Both the position numbers and the translations under genes were made by a program. Shown here one piece after another: positions 34,467-43,093 of a stretch of 64,000 nt of DNA. Origin of the DNA: Paenibacillus selenitireducens (GTDB lineage Bacteria > Bacillota > Bacilli > Paenibacillales > Paenibacillaceae); the NCBI RefSeq assembly GCF_002021565.1, contig NZ_MSZX01000014.1, forward strand, positions 91,310-155,309, read 5' to 3'. The notes under the pieces are model-generated. The model was not told the origin of the DNA, did no database searches, and worked only from the letters and a program-made list of their open reading frames with translations. Position 1 is the stretch's first letter, and each line of letters opens with the position of its first letter.

Positions 34467-35099
34467 TTACTCTTTTCCCCATACTTTAAATATCTCTTTC
34501 AATTCATTGGATGTATTTATTATAAAATCATTCACTACCTTTTCATGAAAGTAGATCGGTTCAATCTTTGGTTCATTCTTCTCATCTTGAAGCCAATGCA
34601 GCTTGGAATCTCTGTATTTACTAACTTCTGTCTCTGTAACGAACGGGTCGATCGAAAAAGCTCTAGCACTTTTCAATTTGGTAAAGACATTTTCGGACCA
34701 TTGCCCGGATCTCATAATATGGAACTCGACTTGGCCAGCCTCTTGATTGTATGTACTTCTTAGATCTTTCATATCACCGCTATAATCCTTCTCAAAGTCA
34801 GCATAGACCGTATCTGTCCACCTTCCATCTGTATAAATATGAGCAAAATACCCCCATACATACGCTTTCCAGTCCGGGTCTGGATTCTGGTGCAAATAAT
34901 CTAAACAATGCTTTGTAAGCTTCTCTATGTTAGGTAATTTATCTTCATACACGAGGTGAGTCATACCCTTATCTTTCCTCGTTATATTGTCCCGCATATG
35001 AATGGCATCCGGCGCGATACTCCCTAACAGAAAGCTTGGCGATGGGTCAGTAATCGAAGTATGTATCGCTGTTGCGAAGTGAACCATAGGCCAAGGCAC
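34467..35099 (-). CDS. Zinc-dependent phospholipase C/S1-P1-like hydrolase
   Basis: 210 residues. PWPMVHFATAIHTSITDPSP, LLGSIAPDAIHMRDNITRKD with following MTHLVYED, and VWGYFAHIYTDGRWTDTVYA contain the His and Asp ligands of the zinc-dependent PLC superfamily (PF00882-like). No signal peptide, so probably cytoplasmic. Start GTG 35099 has AGGAGG 8 nt upstream. The end converges with the AraC gene. Confidence 0.8.
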   Translation of the reverse strand: MPWPMVHFATAIHTSITDPSPSFLLGSIAPDAIHMRDNITRKDKGMTHLVYEDKLPNIEKLTKHCLDYLHQNPDPDWKAYVWGYFAHIYTDGRWTDTVYADFEKDYSGDMKDLRSTYNQEAGQVEFHIMRSGQWSENVFTKLKSARAFSIDPFVTETEVSKYRDSKLHWLQDEKNEPKIEPIYFHEKVVNDFIINTSNELKEIFKVWGKE

Positions 35100-35153
35100 A
35101 TCGATAACCTCCTATTTTTAAATATCACGCGGTAAGTTCCTTAAAATAATAAA

Positions 35154-35675
35154 TCAATCAGATCTCATAGTATTGATATCTTTCCATCCAATCGCTACTT
35201 CTATTAGCATTTCTTCCCCAATTTTTATCGCTTTTTTTCTTATGATCTGTCCACCCAATTTGATGTAAAATTGTAATGATGGATTTTCCTCAAGAACCCA
35301 TACCATAACCGACGCATAATCTCTTGATTTAAAATGGTTCATAAGTGTCTCTACCATTTGCTTGCCGTAACGTTTCCTTTGGGCTTCTTCAAGTAAATAT
35401 ATGGCATAGATTTCCGCATCGTATCCGTCTTCTACTTCTCTGGCCATTCCACCATTTATAAAACCGATGATTCTACCATGCTCAACAGCCACGTAAGTCA
35501 CTTCATCGTTATGGGGATGACTTAATATTCTCTCCCATCTTACTTGCCGATCCGCAACCTTCATTTTAGATAAATATGTATTTGAAATTATGCCTGCATA
35601 GGTCGTTAACCAACTATGAACGTGAACGTATGCTAGATCAGCAGCGTCATGTAATGAAGCGATCCTTATATTCAT
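35154..35675 (-). CDS. GNAT family N-acetyltransferase
   Basis: 173 residues. YAIYLLEEAQRKRYGKQMVE is motif A (R-K-R-Y-G-K variant), VMVWVLEENPSLQFYIKLGG motif B, and YVHVHSWLTTYAGIISNTYL the conserved N-terminus of a common GNAT group. Full length. Lies 55 nt upstream of the 34467 gene. Confidence 0.87.
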   Translation of the reverse strand: MNIRIASLHDAADLAYVHVHSWLTTYAGIISNTYLSKMKVADRQVRWERILSHPHNDEVTYVAVEHGRIIGFINGGMAREVEDGYDAEIYAIYLLEEAQRKRYGKQMVETLMNHFKSRDYASVMVWVLEENPSLQFYIKLGGQIIRKKAIKIGEEMLIEVAIGWKDINTMRSD

Positions 35676-35721
35676 GAATTATCAAATCCTCCTATTTTAA
35701 AGGATATGAAGAGACATTCTA

Positions 35722-35748
35722 GATAACGTTTTGATAATGACGACGCAG
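35722..35748. repeat. Possible degenerate half of the cassette-type element
   Basis: ATAACGTTTTGATAATGAC resembles the left box of the elements at 54102 and 54791 and, like the 45509 and 54102 copies, stands just past a gene's stop (GNAT at 35777). No partner strand is visible, so this may be chance. Confidence 0.3.
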
Positions 35749-35776
35749 TCTAGTATTGAAAACACTACTCTTCAAG

Positions 35777-36235
35777 TTAAGATTCAACTATTAAATCGAG
35801 TACAGTCTCGCCATGAATAATCTCGCCGGTTTCAACAAAACCGAATTCCTTATACAATTTATTGACGACACTATTGTCTGGGACATGGGAAATTCTGATC
35901 TTTGCATTGCTTTGTTTGCTCCTAATCATACGTATGATTTCCCCAAGCGCAGCTCTTCCGTACCCCATTTTTTGAAATCTTCCATCCACCATAAATCTAA
36001 TAATCCAAAAATAACCGTCATCGGGATACGGCTCTTCATCGAACAAAGCAAAACCAACCATTTCCTCATGACTATAGATGCCATAAGGCTTTGAAGAAGG
36101 TTCTTTTTCTGCCTTTTTTAATGAATCCGAATTGGGAGCCACAAATTTCTCCTGATAGGCATGTGGCTTAAGGTCAAGACACTCTTTTCTATTATCATCT
36201 GTAATAGGCTTTAACTTCACTGTTACGTTGGACAA
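35777..36235 (-). CDS. GNAT acetyltransferase, spermidine-acetyltransferase-like
   Basis: 152 residues. VTVKLKPITDDNRKECLDLK then VAPNSDSLKKAEKEPSSKPY and FMVDGRFQKMGYGRAALGEI are the pattern of BltD/PaiA-like polyamine acetyltransferases. TTG 36235 is the best start (AAGGAG 8 nt upstream); a GTG at 36244 overlaps that site. The P-loop kinase gene ends 5 nt before it, so the two are co-translated. It has a divergent relative at 54302. Confidence 0.85.
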   Translation of the reverse strand: MSNVTVKLKPITDDNRKECLDLKPHAYQEKFVAPNSDSLKKAEKEPSSKPYGIYSHEEMVGFALFDEEPYPDDGYFWIIRFMVDGRFQKMGYGRAALGEIIRMIRSKQSNAKIRISHVPDNSVVNKLYKEFGFVETGEIIHGETVLDLIVES

Positions 36236-36240
36236 CGTAT

Positions 36241-36759
36241 TCACTCCTTGTTTTTGCTGATGTGATCCAATAATGAGTTAACTTCTGCAGTCGTTCTTAA
36301 CATAATGATTTTCTTACTTTGAGCGTATTTATTCAATTTATCCATAATTCCGGGTCGACTATCTCGTCTGAAATTCCATACCCACTTGATAAACTTGAAG
36401 TCTAATCGTTCTGGGCATCCTTCTGTCAAATCAGGCCTCGTTTTTCCATGGTACATGATTCTACGTTTAATAATTCTGTAGGTTGTTACCCAGCGTGATA
36501 AATCAAAAAATATGATTGTATCCGCTTCAGACATTCGAATCTCTAATGTTCGACCATAGTTACCATCAATAATCCATTCATTTTTAAGGATTAATTCTTT
36601 TTGAAAGGTATCCCATTCATCTTTGGGAGTAGGGATCCACCCCGGTTTCCAATATAATGCATCTAAATGATACACCGGCAATTGCGTAAGTTCTCCGAGT
36701 TTATGAGAAAATGTGGATTTCCCTGAGCCCCCGGAACCTATGATGACGATTTTTTTCAT
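36241..36759 (-). CDS. P-loop adenylate-kinase-like protein (FlaR-like topology modulator)
   Basis: 172 residues. Walker A GSGGSGKSTFSHKLG, then LPVYHLDALYWKPGWIPTPK, WIIDGNYGRTLEIRM and RRIMYHGKTRPDLTEGCPER, a signature of the so-called DNA topology modulation protein (FlaR) family, whose real substrate is unclear. ATG 36759 follows CAGGAG at 10 nt. A paralog, about 60 percent identical by eye, is at 37970, on the other side of the RCC1 protein. Confidence 0.87.
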   Translation of the reverse strand: MKKIVIIGSGGSGKSTFSHKLGELTQLPVYHLDALYWKPGWIPTPKDEWDTFQKELILKNEWIIDGNYGRTLEIRMSEADTIIFFDLSRWVTTYRIIKRRIMYHGKTRPDLTEGCPERLDFKFIKWVWNFRRDSRPGIMDKLNKYAQSKKIIMLRTTAEVNSLLDHISKNKE

Positions 36760-36900
36760 AATGGGTGTCTCCTGTTTCATGTAATACGAGGTTTTAGCAT
36801 TGCCAAATCAATATTCCGTTGTCATACCTTCTTCGATAAAAAAATATGGATTTGGACCAGATTTCACCGTTGTGGAAAGTTGAGTTATTAATATTGAAAA

Positions 36901-37683
36901 CTATTTACCGGGCAGTTGGATGCCGCGCCAGCCGCTTACATCGCATTGGCCATATTCATTATCACCCACAGCAACCACCGTGCCGTCCGATTTAAGCCCG
37001 ACGGTATGGGCACAACCCGCCGCAATCGCCACAATATCGCGCCAATCACTTACATTACATTGGATATACTTATTCCAACCCACAGCCGCCACAGTACCGT
37101 CCGATTTAAGGCCGATGGTATGATTACTACCCACCGCTATCGCCACAATACCGCGCCAGCCGCTTACATCGCATTGGTCATGTTTATTCAAACCCACAGC
37201 CGTCACCGTACCGTCCGATTTAAGACCGATGGTATGAAGATAACCCGCCGCGACCGCCACAATATCATGCCAGCCGCTTACATTGCATTCACCTTCATTA
37301 TTTCGGCCCACTGCTACCACCGTGCCATCCGATTTAAGCCCAATGGTACGACACCAACCCGCCGCAACCGCTACAATATCGCGCCAGTCGTTTACATCGC
37401 ATTGGTCATGCTTATTCCAACCCACAGCCGCCACAGTACTGTCAGATTTAAGACCGATTGTATGAGCATTACCCGTGTTCGTCGCCATATGAACATTACC
37501 AGCCGCGATCGCCACAATATCGCGCCAACCGCTTACATCACATTGGCCAAATTTATTATCACCCACAGCCGTCACCGTGCCGTCAGATTTAAGCCCAACG
37601 GTATGACGGCGACCCGCCGCTATGGTATCTTTAGGCCAGCGTTTCACCTTTAACGTCGCTTCTTTCGGAGAAATGTAATCCAT
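36901..37683 (-). CDS. RCC1-repeat protein
   Basis: 260 residues made of six tandem units of about 39-42 residues, each with a form of GLKSDGTVxAVG, NKxxQCDVSGWRDIVAIAAG and HTI. This is a beta-propeller of RCC1/BLIP-II type. The second unit carries an extra nine residues (MATNTGNAH). No signal peptide, so likely cytoplasmic, where it would bind a protein. DNA repeats are very similar, suggesting recent expansion. The antisense strand is open because of the repeats but is not a gene. It lies between two paralogous kinases. Confidence 0.85.
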   Translation of the reverse strand: MDYISPKEATLKVKRWPKDTIAAGRRHTVGLKSDGTVTAVGDNKFGQCDVSGWRDIVAIAAGNVHMATNTGNAHTIGLKSDSTVAAVGWNKHDQCDVNDWRDIVAVAAGWCRTIGLKSDGTVVAVGRNNEGECNVSGWHDIVAVAAGYLHTIGLKSDGTVTAVGLNKHDQCDVSGWRGIVAIAVGSNHTIGLKSDGTVAAVGWNKYIQCNVSDWRDIVAIAAGCAHTVGLKSDGTVVAVGDNEYGQCDVSGWRGIQLPGK

Positions 37684-37744
37684 GTCTTTCCTCCTCCTAG
37701 TCTAGATGATATTAACGAGATCTACATAAATTTTCGGATTTCAT

Positions 37745-37973
37745 TCTTATTCACGATACCTCTTGATGATATTTTCATCCCATATCTGAACTTCTATGTA
37801 TCTTTCCGGTCCTTTGTCACCACTTTGATTCCAATCTTGAGGAAGCCCAAGTTGCTTATAATAAGCATGATCTCGTCTTTTGTATACACTTGTTTTCGAT
37901 ATGGTTTATTATCTTCGTATCGCATCGTAGGAAACAGATCTCCATACGTAAAACTAATCCACCTGATAATTAA
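37745..37973 (-). pseudogene. Duplicated, frameshifted C-terminal fragment of the 39617 gene
   Basis: The minus strand matches the last 75 codons of the intact gene at 39617: ISFTYGDLFPTMRYEDNKPY, RKQVYTKDEI, then a one-base loss near 37855 shifts the frame, after which PQDWNQSGDKGPERYIEVQI, WDENIIKRYRE can be read. The similarity continues about 50 bases into the following spacer (37700-37745 against 39570-39616). The N-terminal 60 percent is absent. Confidence 0.88.
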
Positions 37974-38524
37974 CATTCATGATGCTTCTCTATATGTTCG
38001 AAATAACCTATCCCATTACTTTGTAAGGTATTTAATAATCTTTTTACTTCCTTAGGGGACTTCATCATAATGATCTTTGTTTTCTCTGCATGCTTCTCAA
38101 GTTTCTCAATAATAGCTGGTTTTTTGTCTTGCCTAAACCTCCAAGCATACTTAATAAATTGCCAATCTAATGACTCAGGGCACCCTTCATTTAAGTCAGG
38201 CCTTGTCTTACCATGATATTGAATTCTTCTCTTTATTACTCGATATATTGTAATCCATGGGGGTAAATCAAGAAAAAAAATCACATCCGCTGCCTGCACT
38301 CGAATGTCCATAGTCCTTCCATAGTAACCATCAATGATCCATTCATCTTTGGCTACTAAGTTTTTATTAAATTCAACCCATTCAACATCTGGCGTCTGTA
38401 CCCATCCTGGCTTCCAAAAGTAAACATCCAGATGATACACAGGTAAATCTAGCAGATCTCCAAGTTGTCGTGAAAATGTTGATTTGCCCGAGCCGCTCGA
38501 ACCGATTATCATTATTTTCATCAC
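37970..38524 (-). CDS. P-loop adenylate-kinase-like protein (FlaR-like), paralog
   Basis: 184 residues. Walker A GSSGSGKSTFSRQLGD, LPVYHLDVYFWKPGWVQTPD, WIIDGYYGRTMDIRVQ and RRIQYHGKTRPDLNEGCPES run parallel to the 36241 protein over the whole length, and a 16-residue C-terminal extension is extra. Start has AAGGAC-like sequence only. It overlaps the duplicated fragment at its end. Confidence 0.86.
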   Translation of the reverse strand: MMKIMIIGSSGSGKSTFSRQLGDLLDLPVYHLDVYFWKPGWVQTPDVEWVEFNKNLVAKDEWIIDGYYGRTMDIRVQAADVIFFLDLPPWITIYRVIKRRIQYHGKTRPDLNEGCPESLDWQFIKYAWRFRQDKKPAIIEKLEKHAEKTKIIMMKSPKEVKRLLNTLQSNGIGYFEHIEKHHEC

Positions 38525-38565
38525 GAATGTCCTTTTCTTTCGAGATAATACGTTCAGAAATTCCG

Positions 38566-39552
38566 CTACATTCGTATATCGCAGCCATCAAATGGTAGAC
38601 CCTTTTGTATGAGCTCGACTGCATCGACAATTGCTTTTTGCTGAAATGTATTCAGCTTGCTGTCATCTCCATCCCAACCGTTTAGCCACCAAAAGAAAGA
38701 ACAAATATTTCGATAATCCATAAACATAGGAATCTGCTCAATCCAATAACGATCAAGTTGGTTGTGTTTGAAGTAGCCTTGTAAAAATTCATCCAAGAAA
38801 CGTCTGGCGAACTCATTTTTTGATTCACGATCATCTTGTGGAGAACCCCACCATACGGCATGGGTTGCTGCTATAGCAATGTCCAACGCAAACCAGCCAT
38901 ATATCGAATCATCAAAATCAAAAACCGTGATGTCTCCATTTTCTATATGAAAATTGTAAGGATGAAAGTCATTATGGATTAATCCGTACGAATGGCGATC
39001 TTTGGGAAGCGCAGTGATCGAATTTTCAAGAGACTTTAATTTATCTAGAAGGATTTGATAAGACCCCTGATGTAGATGGGGATTCTCAATGTTCCATATG
39101 CTCCAGTGATCTCTTTTGACAGCAACATGTGCATCATCATAAGATTTGGTAATCAAATGCATCCTTCCCATGGTTTCTCCCCACTTGCGGAATATGTCAG
39201 GCCCCCACAATCGTGGGTTTGTTGTATTGAACACTTCTCCAGGTGCCATATGAAAAGCAGTTGCAATATACCACTTATCCCCCACGCTGAAAACGTCGGT
39301 TAATTGATGATTGATAGTTTCAATGGGTAACGATACGCCTACACTATGTTGAGCTAAATAGGATACCCAATCCACTTCCGCCTTGATTTTCCCAACAAAT
39401 TCAAGCGGTTTCTCAGAGAATCGCAAGATGTAATTCTGATGATTTTTGGTGAACCGGTACACTTCATTACAAGAGTTGCTAATAAAAACTAACGTATCGG
39501 CATCAAATTGGAAGGATGCTGCCGCACTTTTCAATTGGTCTTGACTTACCAT
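38566..39552 (-). CDS. APH-type kinase (phosphotransferase)
   Basis: 328 residues. HSYGLIHNDFHPYNFHIENG (HNDxxxxN) and ITVFDFDDSIYGWFALDIAI are catalytic and metal loops; VYRFTKNHQNYILRFSEKP is the N-lobe. Family like 14944 (homoserine-kinase II type). ATG 39552 has GGGAG about 11 nt upstream; GTG 39564 overlaps it. The P-loop kinase at 37970 follows by about 41 nt. Confidence 0.87.
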   Translation of the reverse strand: MVSQDQLKSAAASFQFDADTLVFISNSCNEVYRFTKNHQNYILRFSEKPLEFVGKIKAEVDWVSYLAQHSVGVSLPIETINHQLTDVFSVGDKWYIATAFHMAPGEVFNTTNPRLWGPDIFRKWGETMGRMHLITKSYDDAHVAVKRDHWSIWNIENPHLHQGSYQILLDKLKSLENSITALPKDRHSYGLIHNDFHPYNFHIENGDITVFDFDDSIYGWFALDIAIAATHAVWWGSPQDDRESKNEFARRFLDEFLQGYFKHNQLDRYWIEQIPMFMDYRNICSFFWWLNGWDGDDSKLNTFQQKAIVDAVELIQKGLPFDGCDIRM

Positions 39553-39616
39553 AGAATTTACCACTCCCAGTTAAGATGATACTAACGTGATGTACATAAA
39601 CTTTCGGAATTCACTC

Positions 39617-40153
39617 TTATTCACGATATCTTTTAATGATATTTTCATCCCATATCTGAACTTCTATGTATCTTTCTGGTCCTTTGTCACCATTGAGATT
39701 CCAATCTTGCGGGACCCCAAATTGCTCGATAATAGGTATGATTTCGTCTTTCGTATATACTTGTTTTCGATATGGTTTATGATCTTCGTATCGCATCGTA
39801 GGAAACAGATCTCCATACGTAAAACTAATGGAATCCGCAGAAAACTCGTTCCAATCCATTCGGATGCTACTCGGGTTTTCATACCAGGTTCCGAGCCAAC
39901 TACATGCTTCAAGCGTCATGTAATGAGGATATAAGTTCTCGGGGTTACCACCTTTAAGGAGGAACTGATCTCTAGCTTGCTTCTCCAGATCTCTTCGAAT
40001 AGTATGATAATCATCACTCCGTTTACTCGCAAATATCCTCCCCTTATGCTTGATCGCATTGGAGACACGTGTTGCTTCCTCTATTGAAAGACTAGATAAA
40101 TTCTTAAAGGGTCCAACATCCTTCTCAAAGTAATGGTACAGATCATAGCTCAT
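39617..40153 (-). CDS. Hypothetical protein, source of duplicated fragment
   Basis: 178 residues, cytoplasmic, with YPHYMTLEACSWLGTWYENP and SISFTYGDLFPTMRYEDHKP, YIEVQIWDENIIKRY. Charge-rich, no repeats or membrane segments. I do not recognise the family. AGGGAG lies before the ATG. A degenerate copy of its C-terminal part is at 37745. Confidence 0.75.
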   Translation of the reverse strand: MSYDLYHYFEKDVGPFKNLSSLSIEEATRVSNAIKHKGRIFASKRSDDYHTIRRDLEKQARDQFLLKGGNPENLYPHYMTLEACSWLGTWYENPSSIRMDWNEFSADSISFTYGDLFPTMRYEDHKPYRKQVYTKDEIIPIIEQFGVPQDWNLNGDKGPERYIEVQIWDENIIKRYRE

Positions 40154-40210
40154 GAAAATTCTCCCTAGTGTCCATCATTCAAATGGTCCGCATAACATTT
40201 TACGTATCTA

Positions 40211-40636
40211 CTATTGCACTCTTCCTTGGTCAAAATAACGAATTCCATTGCCTTCTATTAATTTCGTTATCCCATTCTTATAATAAGGCATGAGTTCATC
40301 AGCTTTATCCATGTCCATCCAAGCGATTTCTAGGATTTCATTCGGTCTGATGATTTCTTCTTTTCCGCCTATAATCTCAGCTTTGAATGTGATAAATAAT
40401 GCATGTTCTTGTGTCTTTTCAAAAACACATTCATTTAATGCAACGACCTCAAAAACTTGTACACATAGGCCGGTCTCTTCTTTCGTCTCTCTAATTGCCG
40501 CTTGTTCTAATGTTTCTCCTTTTTCAACCGCACCACCGGGAAGAGACCAACTCGCATTTCCTTTATTTTTTACCATGAGGACTTTGGATTTCGTTTCATC
40601 TAAGATCAATGCGTACGAAACATCAACTCTCTTCAT
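40211..40636 (-). CDS. Nudix hydrolase
   Basis: 141 residues. Nudix box GGAVEKGETLEQAAIRETKE, ETGL intact. VLMVKNKGNASWSLPGG before it suggests a generic MutT-like protein. ATG 40636 follows AAGGGG. Monocistronic. Confidence 0.87.
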   Translation of the reverse strand: MKRVDVSYALILDETKSKVLMVKNKGNASWSLPGGAVEKGETLEQAAIRETKEETGLCVQVFEVVALNECVFEKTQEHALFITFKAEIIGGKEEIIRPNEILEIAWMDMDKADELMPYYKNGITKLIEGNGIRYFDQGRVQ

Positions 40637-40768
40637 TGAAAAAAACCCCTTCCGAATATTATACAATTATTACATATTTGAGATATAAAGTCTCGCAAAT
40701 CACGAATAAACTAAGGACACATTGATTGTCTGAATTCATATTTTTATACTAATTAAATGCACGAAATT

Positions 40769-41170
40769 TCACATAACGTTGTTACTTTTTTCATCAAGCT
40801 GTCCAGATAGAATACCTGCTCTCCTAATGATTTCAACTCTTTGTCCGCTGCCTTCTAATCTCATAATCATCTGAATTGCAGTTTCAAAATTCATAATCAC
40901 ATAACCTGTTTTCTCGTAACCTCCAGGCATTTGCACAAATTTATGTACTTTCACTAAAAACCATACCGTGTAGGTATCTGTACTCTCCCAATACCAACAA
41001 GCAAATGGAATTCTCTCACGATCTAATACGAGGCCTGCTTCTTCCATCACTTCCCGATCTAGTGCTTCATCTAATGATTCATTTCCTTCTATCCTGCCTC
41101 CAATCGTCGTTAACCCTTGTTCCTCTCGATCCCACACCATAATCAAATTCCCACTGCTAAGTACAGGCAC
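40769..41170 (-). CDS. Nudix hydrolase with short N-terminus
   Basis: 133 residues. Nudix box GGRIEGNESLDEALDREVME, EAGL intact. The N-terminus is unusually short; in-frame codons upstream read LPTDKKIAGVHCVPVLSSGN, which fits a Nudix first strand, but no start with a ribosome site is seen before a stop at about 41217. The last six codons (SNNVM) lie in a CATAACGTTGTTAC box like that of the elements at 45509 and 54791. Confidence 0.75.
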   Translation of the reverse strand: MPVLSSGNLIMVWDREEQGLTTIGGRIEGNESLDEALDREVMEEAGLVLDRERIPFACWYWESTDTYTVWFLVKVHKFVQMPGGYEKTGYVIMNFETAIQMIMRLEGSGQRVEIIRRAGILSGQLDEKSNNVM

Positions 41171-41282
41171 ACAATGAACTCCAGCGATTTTCTTATCTGT
41201 AGGCAGTTCAGATCATAAATCATACACATGTTTGTCATTTCTACTTTGGGCAAATGGATGACCACCTCATCTTTAGTTGTTC

Positions 41283-41813
41283 TTATTCAAATTGTATTTC
41301 GTCACTATGCTTAACACTCGAAAACCATCTCAAGATGCTATTATGATGATTGATTATCTGGATGGCTGTGAGATCTTGTGAACCCCATGTGCTATGTGCA
41401 TCCTTCACAAGTGTGACCTTATATCCGAGACTAAATGCTCTTCTACATGTGGTATCAACACATAGATCGGTTTGAATACCCGTGAGTATGATTTCTTCTA
41501 TCTTTTTCTTATCAAGTTCCTGCTTTAAGGTCGTCTCAAAAAAAGAATCTGGCGTTTTCTTTTGAATAATGGTATCCAGATCATTGGGCAGAATAGATGG
41601 ATGGATCAACCAACCCTGCGTTCCTGGTTCTAAAATTTCATCTTTTCCTTCATTATGCTGCACATAAAAAATCGGGATGTTTTTCGACCTAGCCTTTGAG
41701 ATAAGCATTTGAATCTTTGTAAGTAATTCCTCACCTTGGAACACAGGATCTGAATCTAAGAACATTCCGTTTTGTACATCAATCACGAGTAGTGCTTTAT
41801 TCGATTCTTTCAT
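41283..41813 (-). CDS. Isochorismatase-like cysteine hydrolase
   Basis: 176 residues. Catalytic triad positions Asp (LLVIDVQNGMFLDS), Lys (IIQKKTPDSFFETT) and Cys (ILTGIQTDLCVDTTCRRAF) are all present. Family members cleave amides such as nicotinamide or isochorismate ethers. Full length, cytoplasmic, single gene. Confidence 0.9.
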   Translation of the reverse strand: MKESNKALLVIDVQNGMFLDSDPVFQGEELLTKIQMLISKARSKNIPIFYVQHNEGKDEILEPGTQGWLIHPSILPNDLDTIIQKKTPDSFFETTLKQELDKKKIEEIILTGIQTDLCVDTTCRRAFSLGYKVTLVKDAHSTWGSQDLTAIQIINHHNSILRWFSSVKHSDEIQFE

Positions 41814-41851
41814 AAGAGCCTCCTAAGTAATCGATTAGTATTAATCAAAAA

Positions 41852-42349
41852 TTACTTCATAATTGGTGTTCCTTTAAAATCTATCAGATCCTCTAATACC
41901 TCTTTCTCATGGTTTTCCCAATACCCCGTTTCAAATGGAGGAAGATCATCTAATGCGAAAAATCCAATATTCGTTGTCTCATCGGTTGTCTGTACAATGG
42001 TCCCAGTCCACGTGTCTACTCGAAATAACAATTCAAAACCTTGGTATTCATCGCCAAATCTGTTCTTAACTGAATAATTTTCTCCAGTATACATGGCTAT
42101 AAGTGTTGCATGTATGACATCTAATCCCGTTTCTTCTCGCACTTCGCGTTGCAAACATTCGAATATCGATTCATTAAGCTCAATTCCACCAGTAGGTAAA
42201 GCCCATTTCCCGTTTCCCCTTCGCTCAATAAAAAGAATTCTATTTTTGTCATCATAGATCACTGCTCTTATGGATGGAATTATTAATTTCTGATTTCCTA
42301 CAATGGCCCGGAGTTTCCCTGTATACGACTCTTTCCAATTGCTCGACAT
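41852..42349 (-). CDS. Nudix hydrolase
   Basis: 165 residues. Nudix box GGIELNESIFECLQREVREE, TGL intact; IIPSIRAVIYDDKNRILFIE before it and FFALDDLPPFE, GYWENHEKEVLEDLI behind are typical of a well-populated Bacillales group. ATG 42349 has AGGAG 12 nt upstream; TTG 42361 is too close to that site. Confidence 0.87.
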   Translation of the reverse strand: MSSNWKESYTGKLRAIVGNQKLIIPSIRAVIYDDKNRILFIERRGNGKWALPTGGIELNESIFECLQREVREETGLDVIHATLIAMYTGENYSVKNRFGDEYQGFELLFRVDTWTGTIVQTTDETTNIGFFALDDLPPFETGYWENHEKEVLEDLIDFKGTPIMK

Positions 42350-42387
42350 CTTGCAAATCAACTCCTATCCAAGTAAGCGGCTAATGA

Positions 42388-43080
42388 TTATCTCTCGATT
42401 ATCTTTATTACATCATTAATATCTCTACAATTTCTTGCAGCTCTTGTATCTATATTTCTAACTAATATCGCCTGTATCCCTACTGCTTCTGCTCCCCGGT
42501 AATCAGCTTCAAAATTATCACCAATCATCCAAACAATTTCAGGATTTCCCGTCTCACGTAAAACATATTTAAATATTAGGGGATTGGGCTTTTCATAACC
42601 GACAAGAGCTGAGTTAAAAAAGTAATTCATATAATCCATCACTCCAAGTGTTTGCACTATTTTACTAAGTTCAGGAATGTGATTGGATACGATCGCATGT
42701 CTCCACCCAAGATCGGATAGTCTTTCTAAAGTTACCAATGTATCATCATATACTGTCCAACAACTCGTATCTATGAAACGCTCCTTTGCATTCACTGCAA
42801 GCTTTTTTGCATCAGCCTCTGCTATTCCATAATGAACATACCCTTGAAAAAATTTATATAAGATGGGTTCCCACCATTCCTCAGAACTTTTAATGTGAGT
42901 ATATGATTTTTCGGGATGATGCCACGGGAATCCGCTTTTCAAGAAATCACGGAAATCCGGGGCTTTTAGATTTGTAGTAGGGTCGTATTCCTTCAAAGCT
43001 TCTAACATCGATGCTCCCCACATCCCGCCTTGGCGATAACCTAATGTACCATCAAAATCCCACAGTAAAACTTTGCTCAA
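42388..43080 (-). CDS. HAD family hydrolase
   Basis: 230 residues from TTG 43080 (GGCGGGTGG upstream). Motif I VLLWDFDGTLGYRQGG, Ser/Thr motif HAIVSNHIP, Lys in LVGYEKPNPLIFKY and motif IV MIGDNFEADYRGA are intact, the phosphoglycolate-phosphatase-like subgroup. The open frame extends to 43278 but there overlaps the GNAT gene and has no support. Substrate unknown. Confidence 0.88.
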   Translation of the reverse strand: MSKVLLWDFDGTLGYRQGGMWGASMLEALKEYDPTTNLKAPDFRDFLKSGFPWHHPEKSYTHIKSSEEWWEPILYKFFQGYVHYGIAEADAKKLAVNAKERFIDTSCWTVYDDTLVTLERLSDLGWRHAIVSNHIPELSKIVQTLGVMDYMNYFFNSALVGYEKPNPLIFKYVLRETGNPEIVWMIGDNFEADYRGAEAVGIQAILVRNIDTRAARNCRDINDVIKIIER

Positions 43081-43093
43081 AGAACCACCCGCC

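Noticed and set aside
36916..37653. Long open frame on the plus strand (245 codons) opposite the RCC1 gene
   Set aside because: It exists because the repeated minus-strand codons leave the antisense free of stops. It lacks a ribosome site, and its product (repeats of THSRHRTVRFK) is an antisense echo.
36901..37683. CRISPR array suggested by the regular repeats
   Set aside because: The repeats are coding, about 117-126 bp long with no unique spacers, and encode RCC1 units. No cas gene is present.
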